A stretch of DNA of 64,000 nucleotides from the NCBI GenBank assembly GCA_016712865.1, contig JADJQH010000003.1, positions 122,932 to 186,931 on the forward strand, written 5' to 3'. Position 1 is the stretch's first letter, and the number at the start of each line of letters is the position of its first letter. Below are positions 1 to 10,000 of this stretch, in pieces. The DNA comes from Dokdonella sp. (GTDB taxonomy: Bacteria > Pseudomonadota > Gammaproteobacteria > Xanthomonadales > Rhodanobacteraceae). The notes below the pieces were generated by a model that saw only the letters and a list, made by a program, of their open reading frames with translations, was not told the origin of the DNA and did not search any database. The position numbers and the translations under genes were made by a program.

Positions 1-2446
1 GCAAAACCGTGTAGCTGCCGGGTGCCGGATAGGTGTGTTGCGGATTGGGTTCGGTCGAAGCCGCGCTGCCATCGCCGAAATCCCAGTTGTGGCCGACGAT
101 GCTGCCATCAAGATCGATGGAAAGATCACTGAAGGCGACGTCCAACCCATTGGCTGTTGCCTCGAAATCGGCCGTCGGTGCGCTGTTGCCTGCGCTGCCA
201 TTGAGGATCAAGCGCCACGCACCCCGACTGTAGGTACCCGCAGTCAGCACGTGCGGGAGGTCGTCGATCTCCAGGTCGGTGACCACGAGGCCGAGCGGCA
301 AGCCGGCCGAGAACGCGGTGAAATTGTCGCCGCCATCGGTGCTCTGATACACGCCGATGTCGGTGCCGACGAAGATGCGATTGGCATCCAGCGGATCAAT
401 CGCAACCGCATTGGCCGGCACGTTCGGCAGGCCATTGCCCACGGCGGTCCAACTGGTTCCGCCACTGGTTGAGCGGTACAGGCGCGCCGCCCCGAAACCG
501 GCGCGCGTCAGGAACACGCGTTGGGCGTTGACCGGATCCATGGCGATGTCGGAAACCCTGCCACCCGAATAATTGCCGGTGACATCGCTGAACACGGGCG
601 ATGCAATTCCCGCATCGGCACTGAAGAAGATTTTTCCGGCCGAGGTGCCGACATAGGTCGGCGTGAGCATGCCGCGCATGTCGGTAGTGATGACCGATGC
701 CGAGCTGCCCAAGCCGCCACTGACCTGGGTCCAGCTGCCGCCGAGGGTATTGGCGCGATACACCTCATCGGAGGCAACAAACAACTGGCTGCCAGCCGTC
801 GCCAGCGGAGTCACCCAGGGAAAATTTCCCGAGCCGAGGCCGGTGTTGGACATGCGCGTGAAACTGCCCGGCGCTCCACCCGTGGTGCTGCGCACGATGT
901 AGGGCAAGCCACTCGAGGGATAGCTGGTCTGGAACACGATGGACGGGTCGTTCTCGTCGATGGCGTTCATGAAGCCGTCGCCGCTGGCGAAGGTCAGGTT
1001 CCACACCGTGCTGGTGCGTCGCCCCGAGGAGCTGTTGTCCTGCGCGCCGCCAAACACGATGTTGGCATCACCCGGGTCAACCGCGATGTCGTAGAACTGG
1101 GTGATGTTGATGTTGGCATTCATGTTGTTGTACGTGCTGCCGCCATCGTCGCTGCGCCAGATGCCGCCATCGCTGCCCACCCAGAAACGATCGGGGTTGG
1201 TGAGCGACCAGCGCACCACGTGGGTGTCCTGATGCACGGTTTGCGAGGTTCCCCAGGTGCTGGTGAGCGGGGTGAGGGTGACGCCGGCATTGGTTGATTT
1301 GGCAAACCGGATGGAACCGACCAGCACGGTGTCCGGGTTGGTCGCGTGCACGCTCAGGGTCTGGTTGTAGGTGCACTGGCCTTCGCAGGCATTGCCGTTC
1401 TGCAGTGTCCAGTTGGCGCCGGCATCGACGCTGCGATAGAGCTTTGCCTCGTTCAGCACATACATCACGTTGTTGTCGGAAGGCGCCATGGCCAGGCGCA
1501 GGCGCGAGCCGCTGATGCCGAGGCCGCTGCTGGCACTGGTCCAGTTCAATCCCCCATCAATGGACTTGAACACGCCAAGGCCGTTCTGACCCGCGTAAAC
1601 GGTTGCCGTGCCAGGCACGAACAGGATGTCCTCGCTGTTGTTGTTGCGCACCTTGCTCCAGCTGAGGCCGCGATCAACCGACCGATAGATGCCGGCGCCA
1701 GACAGGTTCCCGCTGGCATCGCAGGCACCCGCGCCACCCACCAGGATCACGTTGCTGTCGGTGGGCTGCACCGCCACCGCATTCACCACGGAGAGCGGCA
1801 TGCTGCTCGGGGTGCTGCCGTTGCGTGCGCTCCAGCTCGCGCCCGCATCTTCACTGAGGAATACGCCTTGTCCGAAATAGCCGGCACAACCACCACCGTT
1901 CTTGTCGCCGGTTCCGACCCAGACTGCCGATGCATTGTTCGGATCGAGGGTGATGGCACCAATCGGCAGGGTGCCGACTTGATCGAAAATGGACGTCCAA
2001 CTCTGGCCTGCATTGGTGGTCTTCCAGACGCCACCCGCCGCGGCACCGACATAGACCGTGTTCTCGTCGTTGGGTAGCGGGGTGATGGCATTCAGGCGCC
2101 CGGATACGCGGCCCATGATCCAACTGAGCATGTTCATCGAGGAGGGGCCAATCTCCTGCCAGCTCTCGCCGAGCAGGGCCAGCGTTGAATCGCGTTGTGC
2201 ACGTTGCTCACGCAAGGCCGCAACTGCGCCGCTGCGCAGCGCACCTGCATTCGCCACATCGCGCAGTCCACGGGTTTCTTCGAACCAGCGTTGGCGCTGC
2301 TCGATCTGCCAGCTCTCATCGCCGGCAGTCTTGCCTTCGTCTTCGCGCTCCTCGGCGATTGCCGGCAGGGCGGCGGACAGCGCGCAGCCCATGAGGAAAA
2401 ATCGGATCAATCGGGAAATCGTGCACACGTCGGATGGTTCCTGCAT
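1..2446 (-). CDS. secreted BNR/Ycf48-like repeat protein with PKD domain (3' end outside window)
   Basis: The minus-strand frame is open from an ATG at 2446 through base 1, so the C-terminus lies outside the window. The N-terminus has a basic then hydrophobic stretch (RLIRFFLMGCALSAALPAIAE) that fits a Sec signal peptide. Next comes a segment rich in Glu and Arg, then many repeats of the type 'VYVGAAAGGVWKTTNAGQSW', 'IYRSVDRGWSW' and 'GVFKSIDGGLNW', which are the Asp-box/BNR blades of sialidase- and Ycf48-like beta-propellers. Near the window edge the motif WDFGDGSAAS...PNPQHTY marks a PKD domain. Such proteins are exported and usually surface-attached or released; the ligand or substrate is unknown. 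No catalytic residues were identified, so an enzymatic role is not claimed. Plus-strand open frames across this region are GC-driven shadows. Confidence 0.85.
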   Translation of the reverse strand, partial: MQEPSDVCTISRLIRFFLMGCALSAALPAIAEEREDEGKTAGDESWQIEQRQRWFEETRGLRDVANAGALRSGAVAALREQRAQRDSTLALLGESWQEIGPSSMNMLSWIMGRVSGRLNAITPLPNDENTVYVGAAAGGVWKTTNAGQSWTSIFDQVGTLPIGAITLDPNNASAVWVGTGDKNGGGCAGYFGQGVFLSEDAGASWSARNGSTPSSMPLSVVNAVAVQPTDSNVILVGGAGACDASGNLSGAGIYRSVDRGLSWSKVRNNNSEDILFVPGTATVYAGQNGLGVFKSIDGGLNWTSASSGLGISGSRLRLAMAPSDNNVMYVLNEAKLYRSVDAGANWTLQNGNACEGQCTYNQTLSVHATNPDTVLVGSIRFAKSTNAGVTLTPLTSTWGTSQTVHQDTHVVRWSLTNPDRFWVGSDGGIWRSDDGGSTYNNMNANINITQFYDIAVDPGDANIVFGGAQDNSSSGRRTSTVWNLTFASGDGFMNAIDENDPSIVFQTSYPSSGLPYIVRSTTGGAPGSFTRMSNTGLGSGNFPWVTPLATAGSQLFVASDEVYRANTLGGSWTQVSGGLGSSASVITTDMRGMLTPTYVGTSAGKIFFSADAGIASPVFSDVTGNYSGGRVSDIAMDPVNAQRVFLTRAGFGAARLYRSTSGGTSWTAVGNGLPNVPANAVAIDPLDANRIFVGTDIGVYQSTDGGDNFTAFSAGLPLGLVVTDLEIDDLPHVLTAGTYSRGAWRLILNGSAGNSAPTADFEATANGLDVAFSDLSIDLDGSIVGHNWDFGDGSAASTEPNPQHTYPAPGSYTVL

Positions 2447-2579
2447 GAATCGGTTGGCCACGCCGCAGGGCGGACGCGGAAAAAAGTGGGGATCGATGCG
2501 CGCAAGACGGCACCAATCCGCCGTGCAGCCTAACCGATTGCGCGTGACGTTGCCGCGCGGGCTTGCCCGTGGGCGATGC

Positions 2580-3293
2580 TCAGCTGCCGAGGCGCTGGGA
2601 CGATGTCGGCAGCTCGGTGACCTTGCCGCCGGTGCGCGAATCCGCGGCACGGCGCTCCAGCCATTCCAGCAGGGTTTTCCAGTCGTCCTGGTGCGTGCGC
2701 ACAGCGGCACTGTCGTTGTCGAACACGCTCTGGCCGAGGTTGGCCAGGGTCACGTAGACCTGGGAATCGCGCACGCGGATCAGCGCCGCTTCGGTCAGGC
2801 GCTCGAGCGTGGCATCCAGCTGCTTTGCGGAATTGGTGCGTTCACGCAGCCGATTGGCAATCATCGCCACGCGCATGCGCCCGGTGCGCACGACATCGAG
2901 CTTGCGCACCATGTCGATGAAGATCAGGGTCGCGCGCAGGTCGATCGGCGAAGGCACCACCGGGATGACCAGCGCATCGGCATGGCGGGCAAACTGTTCG
3001 AATTCGTAGGAACGCAAGCCGGCGGGTGTATCGATCAGCAACACCTCGGTATTCGCCGGCACCTTGAGCATCCAGCCCGGAGTCAGTCCATGGCTGGGGT
3101 TGTTGCTGGTGAAGGTTTGCACCGGCGCCAGATGCGCGGGGCGCTGGCTGCTCCAGGCCATGGATGAGCCTTGCGGATCACAATCCATCAGGCTGGTGCG
3201 CCGCCCGCTGCGCGCGAAATAGCCGGCCAGCGAGGTGGTCAGGGTGGTCTTGCCGCAACCGCCTTTGCTGTTGGCGATCAGGATCCGGAACAT
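2580..3293 (-). CDS. ParA/MinD-like P-loop ATPase
   Basis: A 237-residue ParA-family ATPase. The deviant Walker A motif (NSKGGCGKTTLTTSLA, about residues 8-23) carries the signature lysine, followed by the 'MDCDPQGSS' Walker A' region and a Walker B-type 'VLLIDTPAG'. The ATG at 3293 is chosen because it places the P-loop eight residues from the N-terminus as in the family; upstream in-frame codons only add a non-conserved tail. ParA proteins move DNA or protein cargo by ATP-dependent binding to the nucleoid. No parB or parS-like neighbour is visible, so this may be an orphan ParA that positions a protein complex rather than a chromosome segregation factor. It is transcribed divergently from the tricorn-like protease at 3476; the 182 bp between them should hold both promoters. 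Confidence 0.88.
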   Translation of the reverse strand: MFRILIANSKGGCGKTTLTTSLAGYFARSGRRTSLMDCDPQGSSMAWSSQRPAHLAPVQTFTSNNPSHGLTPGWMLKVPANTEVLLIDTPAGLRSYEFEQFARHADALVIPVVPSPIDLRATLIFIDMVRKLDVVRTGRMRVAMIANRLRERTNSAKQLDATLERLTEAALIRVRDSQVYVTLANLGQSVFDNDSAAVRTHQDDWKTLLEWLERRAADSRTGGKVTELPTSSQRLGS

Positions 3294-3475
3294 GGCGTTT
3301 TCCAAAAAGCTGCGGGGCAAGGGCTTGGCCGTGCGCATTCTATGCCGAATGACGGCCTGCATACGCCAAATCCAGCCCGGAAACGATGATCCGGCAAGCC
3401 GGTAGACATGACTATTCGGCCACGCAAGGGCCCCGGCATCCCGGCACAATGCCGGCCTGGTTCGGGGAGACACAC

Positions 3476-6400
3476 ATGAAATCGATGCTGACAGGCTTGC
3501 TGTTGTTCTTGCTCCTGGGTTCGACTGCGCACGCGGAAAACGCCTACTACCGGTATCCGGCCGTGCACGGCGATACCCTGGTGTTCACCGCCGAGGGCGA
3601 TCTCTGGCGGGTGGCCCTTGCCGGTGGCAGCGCCCAACGCCTGACCACGCATGCCGGGCTCGAATCCGAGGCCGCCATCTCCGCGGACGGTCGTCGCATT
3701 GCCTTTGTCGCCGGCTACGATGCCAGCCCCGAGGTGTATGTCATGCCATTTGTCGGCGGTGCGCCCAAGCGCCTGAGCTTTGGCGCCGGCAATGTTCACG
3801 TACTGGGCTGGACTCCGCAGAAGGAGGTTCTCTACGCCAGCAGTGCCGTGGTTGGCCCGGGCAGCAGCGTGGTGTTGCGAGCGGTCAATCCCGACACCCT
3901 GCTTGAGCGCAGCCTGCCGTTCGCCGATGCCAACCAGGCCAGCTTCGATGCCGACGGCGACGATGTTTTCTTCACCCGCTTCGGCCTGCACATCACCGGC
4001 GATCATGCCCGCGGCTATCGGGGTGGCGCCATGGCCCAACTGTGGCGGGCCAGGGCGGATGGCAGCAGCGAGGCCACGCGCCTCGCCGCCGGGGTCGCGG
4101 CGTCACTGCGCAACCCCATGTGGTGGAACGGACGTCTGTATCACCTCAGTGACGAGGGTGGCAGCGACAATCTGTGGAGCATGGCGGCCGATGGCAGCGA
4201 TCGAAAGGCAGTCACCCGCCACCGCGAGTTCGATGTGATCAATCCGCAGTTGCAGGATGGCCGCATCGTTTACCAGTACGGCGCGGATATCCACGTTTTG
4301 ACGCTGGACAGTGGCGAGGATCGCGTGGTGGCCATCGACCTGGCCAGCGATTTCGAACAGCGCCGCACGCGCTGGCTGGAAAAGCCGCTCGACTATCTGG
4401 ATTCCGTCAGCCTCGATGGCAAGGGCGAGCGTGCGGTGCTGGTGGCGCGCGGTGCAATAACCCTGGGGGCCACCGACGCGCGCCGGCGCATCGACATCGC
4501 CGTACCGAAAAATGCACGGGCACGTGCTGCGGTGGCCAGCGCGGATGGCAAGTGGGTCTACGCGATCAGCGACATCGGCGGCAGCGAGGAGATCTGGCGC
4601 TTTCCTGCCGATGGCTCCGGACCCGGCGAAGCCCTGACCCGCGAATCCAAGGCACGCCGCTGGCGCCTGTATCCGTCGCCGGATGGCAAGGCCATTGCCT
4701 TCGACGACAAGGATGCCCGCCTGTCGCTGCTCGACCTTGCAACACGCAAGGTTGCGGTGCTCGATCAGGGCACGTTTGGAGGCGATGACACCTACGCGTC
4801 GGTGCAGTGGTCCCCCGACAGTTCGCTGATCGCCTTTGCGCGACCGGACAGCAACGAGGTGCGCAACCAGCTGGTGTTGATGCGACGCGATGGTTCAAGC
4901 AAGCAGGTCCTGACCAGCGACCGCTACGACAGCCGGGCGCCCAGCTTTTCCACAGACGGCAAATGGTTGTATTTCCTGTCGGACCGAGCCTTTGTCGCCA
5001 CGCCTGGCGCTCCCTGGGGCGATCGCAACATGGGTCCTCTGTTCGACAAGCGCACCCGCATCTTCGCGCTCGCACTGCAGGCAGGCAACCGCTTTGCGTT
5101 CCAGCCGGTGGATGAATTGAGCGCGGCAAAATCCGACGCCACCGGCAAGGACAAGGATGCCGCCGGCGACAAGAAATCGGCCAAGGACGCAACCGATGCG
5201 CCTCGCCTGCCCGCCGTCGATTGGGATGGTCTCGCCTCGCGCCTGTTTGAGGTTCCGCTGGATGCCGGCAACTACAGTGCGCTCGCCAGCGACGACAAGC
5301 GACTGTATTTCCTCGATCAACCCGCGGGCGAGGATGCTTCACGCCTCTTGAGTCTTGCCATCGACAACAAGGGCGACAAGCCGGCAACCTTCAGCGAGGG
5401 CATCGGTCAGTTTGCCTTGTCCACCGATCGCAAGCGCGTGTTGCTGCAGAAGTGGAGCGAGCGCGGCAACGGCGACCTGTACATTGTCGATGCCGGCGCC
5501 AAGGCTCCGGATGCGCTCGACAAGAACAAGCTGCGCGTTGCGGATTGGCGCCTGGCCATTGATCCGCGCGCGGAATGGCAGCAGATGTTCAACGACGCCT
5601 GGCGCATGCACCGGCAATTCTCGTTCGATCCAAACATGCGTGGACTCGATTGGAACGCGGTACGCGCCCGCTACGAACCGATGCTGTCGCGGGTTGCCGA
5701 TCGCTGGGAACTGGATGACCTGCTCGGCCAGATGACCGCGGAACTGGGCATCCTGCATTCACAGGTGCGTGGCGGCGAGATGCGCAAGGATGCGGAGACG
5801 GCCAAGACTGCCGGCCTCGGGGCCGAGCTGGTCACGCAGGCCGATGGCCTGCGCATTGCACGCATTTACCGCAGCGATCCGGAATTGCCCAGCGAACGCG
5901 CGCCACTCGCTCGACCGGGCGTCGATGCACGCGAAGGCGATGTACTCACCGCCATCAACGGGCGCGAGGTCAGGAACGCAGCCGACGTTGCCGAGGCGCT
6001 GGCCAACCAGGCCGGCCGACAGGTATTGCTGGACCTGCGCCGCGGCACACAGGCCATGAAGACGGTGGCCGTGCCCGTCGATGATCGCAGCGAGGCCGGT
6101 TTGCGTTATGGCGACTGGGAGCAAAGCCGGCGTGCGCAGGTGCTGGAGAAGTCCCAGGGCCGCATCGGCTACCTGCACCTGCGCGCCATGGGTGGCAACG
6201 ACATTGCCGATTTTGCGCGCGAGTTCTACACCAACATCAACCGCGAGGGCCTGATCATCGACGTGCGCCGCAACAATGGCGGCAATATCGACAGCTGGAT
6301 CATCGAAAAACTGCTGCGCAGGCGCTGGGCATTCTGGACCTATGAACACGCAAGCCCCCAGTTCAACATGCAGCAGACCTTTGCCGGTCACCTGGTGGTG

Positions 6401-6784
6401 CTGATCGACGAGCGCACCTACTCGGATGGCGAAACCTTTGCCGCCGGCATCAAGGCGCTGAAGCTGGCACCATTGATCGGGCAGCGCACCGCCGGCGCCG
6501 GCATCTGGTTGTCCGGACGCAATCCGCTCGTGGATGGCGGCATCGCGCGCATTGCCGAATTCGGCCAGTTCAGCGCCGAGAACGGGCGCTGGCTGATCGA
6601 GGGACGCGGCGTGTCACCGGATATTGCCGTGGTGAACCTGCCGCATGACAGCTTTGGCGGTGGCGACGCGCAACTGGAAGCGGCATTGAGCTACCTCGAC
6701 AACAAGCTCAAGACCAAGCCGGCAAACCCCACCGCACCGGAAGCCATCCCGGCGGTGGGCACCCCGGGTTGGGATATGCACTAA
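3476..6784 (+). CDS. tricorn-like S41 peptidase with TolB-type propeller and PDZ domain (copy 1)
   Basis: This 1102-residue exported protein starts at the ATG at 3476, preceded by GGGGAGA. The signal peptide is MKSMLTGLLLFLLLGSTAHA. TolB/WD40-like propeller repeats fill roughly residues 25-520 ('AISADGRRIAFVAGYD', 'YASVQWSPDSSLIAFA'). A short Lys/Asp-rich linker follows (about 550-580), then a PDZ domain near 815-860 ('REGDVLTAINGREV') and the S41 peptidase core with IIDVRRNNGG near residue 929 and the nucleophile region RTYSDGETFAAG around Ser983. The upstream ILHSQV segment probably supplies the catalytic His. The architecture matches bacterial tricorn protease homologues, which degrade peptides; here that would be in the periplasm. 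A second copy lies at 14972-18223 on the other strand. The natural substrate is unknown. Confidence 0.92.
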   Translation: MKSMLTGLLLFLLLGSTAHAENAYYRYPAVHGDTLVFTAEGDLWRVALAGGSAQRLTTHAGLESEAAISADGRRIAFVAGYDASPEVYVMPFVGGAPKRLSFGAGNVHVLGWTPQKEVLYASSAVVGPGSSVVLRAVNPDTLLERSLPFADANQASFDADGDDVFFTRFGLHITGDHARGYRGGAMAQLWRARADGSSEATRLAAGVAASLRNPMWWNGRLYHLSDEGGSDNLWSMAADGSDRKAVTRHREFDVINPQLQDGRIVYQYGADIHVLTLDSGEDRVVAIDLASDFEQRRTRWLEKPLDYLDSVSLDGKGERAVLVARGAITLGATDARRRIDIAVPKNARARAAVASADGKWVYAISDIGGSEEIWRFPADGSGPGEALTRESKARRWRLYPSPDGKAIAFDDKDARLSLLDLATRKVAVLDQGTFGGDDTYASVQWSPDSSLIAFARPDSNEVRNQLVLMRRDGSSKQVLTSDRYDSRAPSFSTDGKWLYFLSDRAFVATPGAPWGDRNMGPLFDKRTRIFALALQAGNRFAFQPVDELSAAKSDATGKDKDAAGDKKSAKDATDAPRLPAVDWDGLASRLFEVPLDAGNYSALASDDKRLYFLDQPAGEDASRLLSLAIDNKGDKPATFSEGIGQFALSTDRKRVLLQKWSERGNGDLYIVDAGAKAPDALDKNKLRVADWRLAIDPRAEWQQMFNDAWRMHRQFSFDPNMRGLDWNAVRARYEPMLSRVADRWELDDLLGQMTAELGILHSQVRGGEMRKDAETAKTAGLGAELVTQADGLRIARIYRSDPELPSERAPLARPGVDAREGDVLTAINGREVRNAADVAEALANQAGRQVLLDLRRGTQAMKTVAVPVDDRSEAGLRYGDWEQSRRAQVLEKSQGRIGYLHLRAMGGNDIADFAREFYTNINREGLIIDVRRNNGGNIDSWIIEKLLRRRWAFWTYEHASPQFNMQQTFAGHLVVLIDERTYSDGETFAAGIKALKLAPLIGQRTAGAGIWLSGRNPLVDGGIARIAEFGQFSAENGRWLIEGRGVSPDIAVVNLPHDSFGGGDAQLEAALSYLDNKLKTKPANPTAPEAIPAVGTPGWDMH

Positions 6785-7291
6785 AAGCCGAGATTCGAGA
6801 TTCGAGATTCGGGATGACCAGCCGTTCGGGTCTTGAAGGCCGGGGGCTCGGGAATCTGCTTGTCTGCCTCTCCCGCCAGCGTACCCGCAGGACATGAAGG
6901 AGATGGCCGGGGTGAGCGTGGCGCATCACGCACGCGTGAACATTCGAGCAAGTCCAGGCCCCACCCTCACCCGCGCCATTGGCGCGACCTCTCCCGCTGG
7001 CGGGAGAGGTGAATCAAAGCACTGACTGTCCCCCTCTCCCGCCAGCGTACCCGCAGGACATGAAGGAGAGGGCTGGGGTGAGGGTGGGCCATGCGATGCC
7101 GGCAAAGTAGGGTGGATAAGCCTGCAAGGCGCATCCACCAACGCGATCCACGGCGGATGTGCTGCGCTTGTCCTTCCTGCGTTGGAACATCTCGATGACG
7201 CGTGAACATTCACCTCTCCTGCTGGCGGGAGAGGTGACTCAAGGCACTGCGCCAATTCTGCAAGTTTGAATCTTGCAAGCTCAGCGACGGC
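6785..7291. repeat. intergenic repeat cluster between convergent genes
   Basis: No gene is supported in these 500 bp. The sequence holds two near-identical copies of a stretch reading CTCTCCCGCCAGCGTACCCG...GACATGAAGGAGA (about 6870-6903 and 7034-7069), a palindrome CGACCTCTCCCGCTGGCGGGAGAGGTGA near 6989-7013 with a partial inverted copy near 7211-7234, and a GTAGGGTGGATAAGCC...GCATCCACC hairpin (about 7108-7139). The last element is the same family as the repeats before lpdA at 62.5-62.9 kb. The hairpins sit at the 3' ends of two convergent genes and could also act in transcription termination. Confidence 0.75.
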
Positions 7292-9136
7292 TCACAGGCC
7301 CAGAACTTTCTCGATGCTGCCCTGGGTGATCGGGTGATAACCCGGCTTGGCCTTGGTGTACTGCTCGATGGCCCAGGCTTTGCCTTCCGCAGTCTTGGCC
7401 AGTTCCTCGTAGATCGGCTGCACCAGCTTGCGTCGGCCGATGTGCTGGATGAACGCGGCAATCTGCGGTCTTGCCTGCGTGTATCCGGCGCGCACGGTGG
7501 CCACGAACCAGCGGAAGGCGATTTCCGAATTGCCGCTGTCGCTCAGTTTCCAGGCTTTATCCAGCGCAGCGATTTGCGCAGCCTCGGGCTTTTCCGGCAG
7601 CGCATTGATGAAACGCACCCATTCCGAAGTCACCCAGTCCTTGGCCGGCAGACGCTTGGCGCTGAGCGTGCCGGCGAGGAAATCGGCAGCGGCCCGGTCA
7701 ACCGCGTCGAAGCGCTGTGAATGGGCCTGGGGTGCATTGTCGGGTACGCCCGCTTCATGCAGCCAGGCATTGATCTCGGCCGCGCTGACCTTCCCCGGAT
7801 GCTGCTTCTCCAGATTGGCGCTGTAGAAATCGAGGAAATCCTGGGTGGTGATGCTGCTGAATGCAAAGTGATCGAAATAGGCGCGCAGGAAGGCATCGAA
7901 GGTTTCCCGCCCGTAACGGGATTCGAGGAAACGCAGGAACCAGCGGCCCTTGTCATAGGGAACTCCGCTGAGCGCCTCGTCCGGATCCCCGCCGCGCAAT
8001 TGGGTCACCAGCAACTGGTCCTCGGCCTTCAAGTCCTTCATTTCGGTGAGCAGTTCCTGGTCATCGACCACCAGCTGCATGGTGGCCACATCCTTGCCGT
8101 AGAGTGATTCGACGATGCGGTTCTCGACATAGGTGGTGAAACCTTCGTTGAGCCACATGTGCTGGGCATTGGCGTTGGTCACCAGGTTGCCGGACCAGGA
8201 ATGCGCAAGCTCATGCGCGATCAGGCCGACCAGGGATTTGTCCCCGGCAATCACCGTGGGTGTGGCAAAGGTGAGGCGCGGGTTTTCCATGCCGCCGAAC
8301 GGGAAGCTGGCCGGCAGCACGAGGATGTCGTAACGCTCCCAGCGGTACGGGCCATACAGCTTTTCAGCCGCCGCAATCATCTGTTCGGTGTCTTCGAATT
8401 CCCTGGCCGCTTTTTTCAAAATGCCGGGCTCTGCATACACCGCGCTGCGTGGGCCGGTTTCCGCCACCGCCAGCTCACCGACGGCAATGGCCAGCAGATA
8501 GGACGGGATGCGCTGCGGCATGTGGAAGCTGAAATCGCCATCGAGCGCGGCCTTGATCTCATTGTCTGCACTCATCACCACGCGCAAGCCCTTGGGTGCG
8601 GTGATGTGGGCGCGATAGGAGAAGCGCACCGAGGGCGTGTCCTGCAGCGGAACCCAGCTGCGCGCATGGATCGCCTGCGATTGCGAGAACATGAAGGGAT
8701 GCTTGCCGCTGGCCGTCTGCTGCGGAGTCATCCATTGCAGGCCCGATGCGCCGGGTGCGCTGTGATAGCGGATGCTCACCTTGGGCGCCGCCTGCTTGAG
8801 TTCGATGCGCAGCGCCGATCCGTAGATTGGATGGCGCGCGTCGAGCGTGAAAGGCGCCGGGCTGCTGGAACCGTCGGCAGCAATGGCATGGATCGATTCA
8901 ATGCTCAGGTCACGCGTATCCAGCACGAGGGTATGCGCCGCGGCATCGTGCCAGTCCAGCGAAAGTTCGGCCGAACCGGCCAGTTCGCGCTTGTCGAAAT
9001 CCACCGCCAGGTCCAGCGCCAGCGCGTTCACGGTGACCTTGTCCGGCTCGGCGTAGCTGTGTGGATCGGGTTCGGTGCTGGCCTGCGCTCCGGCGGAGGC
9101 GACCATCAGGAAACAGAACAGGGTGTGGAAGTTCAT
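7292..9136 (-). CDS. M1-family zinc aminopeptidase (leukotriene A4 hydrolase-like)
   Basis: A 614-residue exported metallopeptidase. The signal peptide is near MNFHTLFCFLMVASAGAQAS. The zinc site is complete: HELAH at residues 308-312 and the third ligand in NEGF at Glu331, giving the family spacing HExxH-x18-E. The substrate-anchoring loop GGMENPRLTFATP lies just upstream. The C-terminal third is helical, as in leukotriene A4 hydrolase/aminopeptidase B proteins. It should remove N-terminal residues from peptides in the periplasm, which fits with two tricorn-like proteases nearby. It is divergent from the LuxR gene at 9269, with 132 bp between. ATG at 9136 is the only start that gives a full signal peptide; GAGGAGATGCC lies just before it. 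Confidence 0.93.
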   Translation of the reverse strand: MNFHTLFCFLMVASAGAQASTEPDPHSYAEPDKVTVNALALDLAVDFDKRELAGSAELSLDWHDAAAHTLVLDTRDLSIESIHAIAADGSSSPAPFTLDARHPIYGSALRIELKQAAPKVSIRYHSAPGASGLQWMTPQQTASGKHPFMFSQSQAIHARSWVPLQDTPSVRFSYRAHITAPKGLRVVMSADNEIKAALDGDFSFHMPQRIPSYLLAIAVGELAVAETGPRSAVYAEPGILKKAAREFEDTEQMIAAAEKLYGPYRWERYDILVLPASFPFGGMENPRLTFATPTVIAGDKSLVGLIAHELAHSWSGNLVTNANAQHMWLNEGFTTYVENRIVESLYGKDVATMQLVVDDQELLTEMKDLKAEDQLLVTQLRGGDPDEALSGVPYDKGRWFLRFLESRYGRETFDAFLRAYFDHFAFSSITTQDFLDFYSANLEKQHPGKVSAAEINAWLHEAGVPDNAPQAHSQRFDAVDRAAADFLAGTLSAKRLPAKDWVTSEWVRFINALPEKPEAAQIAALDKAWKLSDSGNSEIAFRWFVATVRAGYTQARPQIAAFIQHIGRRKLVQPIYEELAKTAEGKAWAIEQYTKAKPGYHPITQGSIEKVLGL

Positions 9137-9242
9137 GGCATCTCCTCATCAAGCCCGGCAGTATGCCATTCAAGGGGTGCCCGAGGCGTGGCTGCGCCGT
9201 GCTGGCCTTGCCCGGAACCCTGCGATTGCGCAGCAGTCGGCG

Positions 9243-9248
9243 TATAGT
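9243..9248 (+). promoter_or_regulatory. candidate -10 box of the LuxR gene
   Basis: TATAGT lies 20 bp before the LuxR start codon, in an otherwise GC-rich divergent region, and would give a very short leader. No convincing -35 box is seen at 16-18 bp, so an activator or a weak promoter is likely. A GGCGGGGG ribosome-binding stretch follows. Confidence 0.3.
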
Positions 9249-9268
9249 CGCCGGCGGGGGAATCATGC

Positions 9269-9982
9269 ATGCGTGATCGCTGGAACAAGCTGCTGGGCCT
9301 GCTCGAGTGCGAATCCACCGGGCAGCTGCAGACCCGAAGCTCGGCCCTGATTGAAGACCTGGGCTTTGCGCACTGGGTGTACACGCTTGCCACGCCAACG
9401 TCCGCGCCCTCGCTGCGGCTCGGCACCTTGCCCGACGAATGGCTGGTGCATTACCAGCGCCGACGCTACGCCCGCATCGACCCGGTGCTGGATCATTGCC
9501 GGCAACATGCCACTCCGTGCCTGTGGGCTTCCGATCCGCAAGCCCGGCGCGCCGGCTATCTCACCGAGTATTTCCCGGAAGCCGCGGATTTCGGACTCAG
9601 CGTCGGCATCGGCATGCCCCTGCACGGACCCATGGCCCAGGCACGATTGCTGTCCGTGGCCGCGTGCAGTGCCGAACAGGCACGCCGGCACCTGGCAAGA
9701 CTCGGCGAGCTGCAATTGATTGCCTCGTTCATGCAGGAGGCAGACCAAGGCCTCCTGCACAAACGGCCGATGCCCTGCGCAACGGCACAACTTTCCCAAC
9801 GCGAGCAGGATTGCCTGCGTTGGGCGGCGGAAGGCAAGACCAGCTGGGAAATCGGCCAGTTGCTCGACATTGCCGAGCGCACCGCGATCTTTCACCTCAA
9901 CAATGCCGCCCGCAAACTGGGCGTGACCGGACGCCGCCAGGCCATCGCGCGCGCGCTGAGCCTGCAACTGATCAGCCTCTGA
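9269..9982 (+). CDS. LuxR-type regulator with autoinducer-binding domain
   Basis: This 237-residue protein has the two-domain plan of acyl-homoserine lactone receptors. In the N-terminal domain the residues that bind the signal in TraR/LuxR appear conserved: Trp58, Tyr62, Asp71-Pro72 (YARIDPV), Trp86 and a Gly-rich turn at 109-115 (GLSVGIG). The C-terminal part (about 174-233) is a LuxR helix-turn-helix: LSQREQDCLRWAAEGKTSWE, then AERTAIFHLNNAARKLGV. ATG at 9269 is used; the ATG at 9265 is out of frame and stops at once. No luxI synthase is found in the window, so it is an apparent solo receptor, unless luxI lies elsewhere. A perfect lux-box palindrome sits 160 bp beyond its stop codon, where luxI would normally begin. 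It could respond to its own, foreign or non-AHL signals. Confidence 0.92.
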   Translation: MRDRWNKLLGLLECESTGQLQTRSSALIEDLGFAHWVYTLATPTSAPSLRLGTLPDEWLVHYQRRRYARIDPVLDHCRQHATPCLWASDPQARRAGYLTEYFPEAADFGLSVGIGMPLHGPMAQARLLSVAACSAEQARRHLARLGELQLIASFMQEADQGLLHKRPMPCATAQLSQREQDCLRWAAEGKTSWEIGQLLDIAERTAIFHLNNAARKLGVTGRRQAIARALSLQLISL

Positions 9983-10000
9983 GCGGCCGATCGCGCGCAC

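Noticed and set aside
521-2077. two long plus-strand frames at the left edge
   Set aside because: They are shadows of the BNR/PKD protein gene, which reads continuously on the minus strand to the window end.
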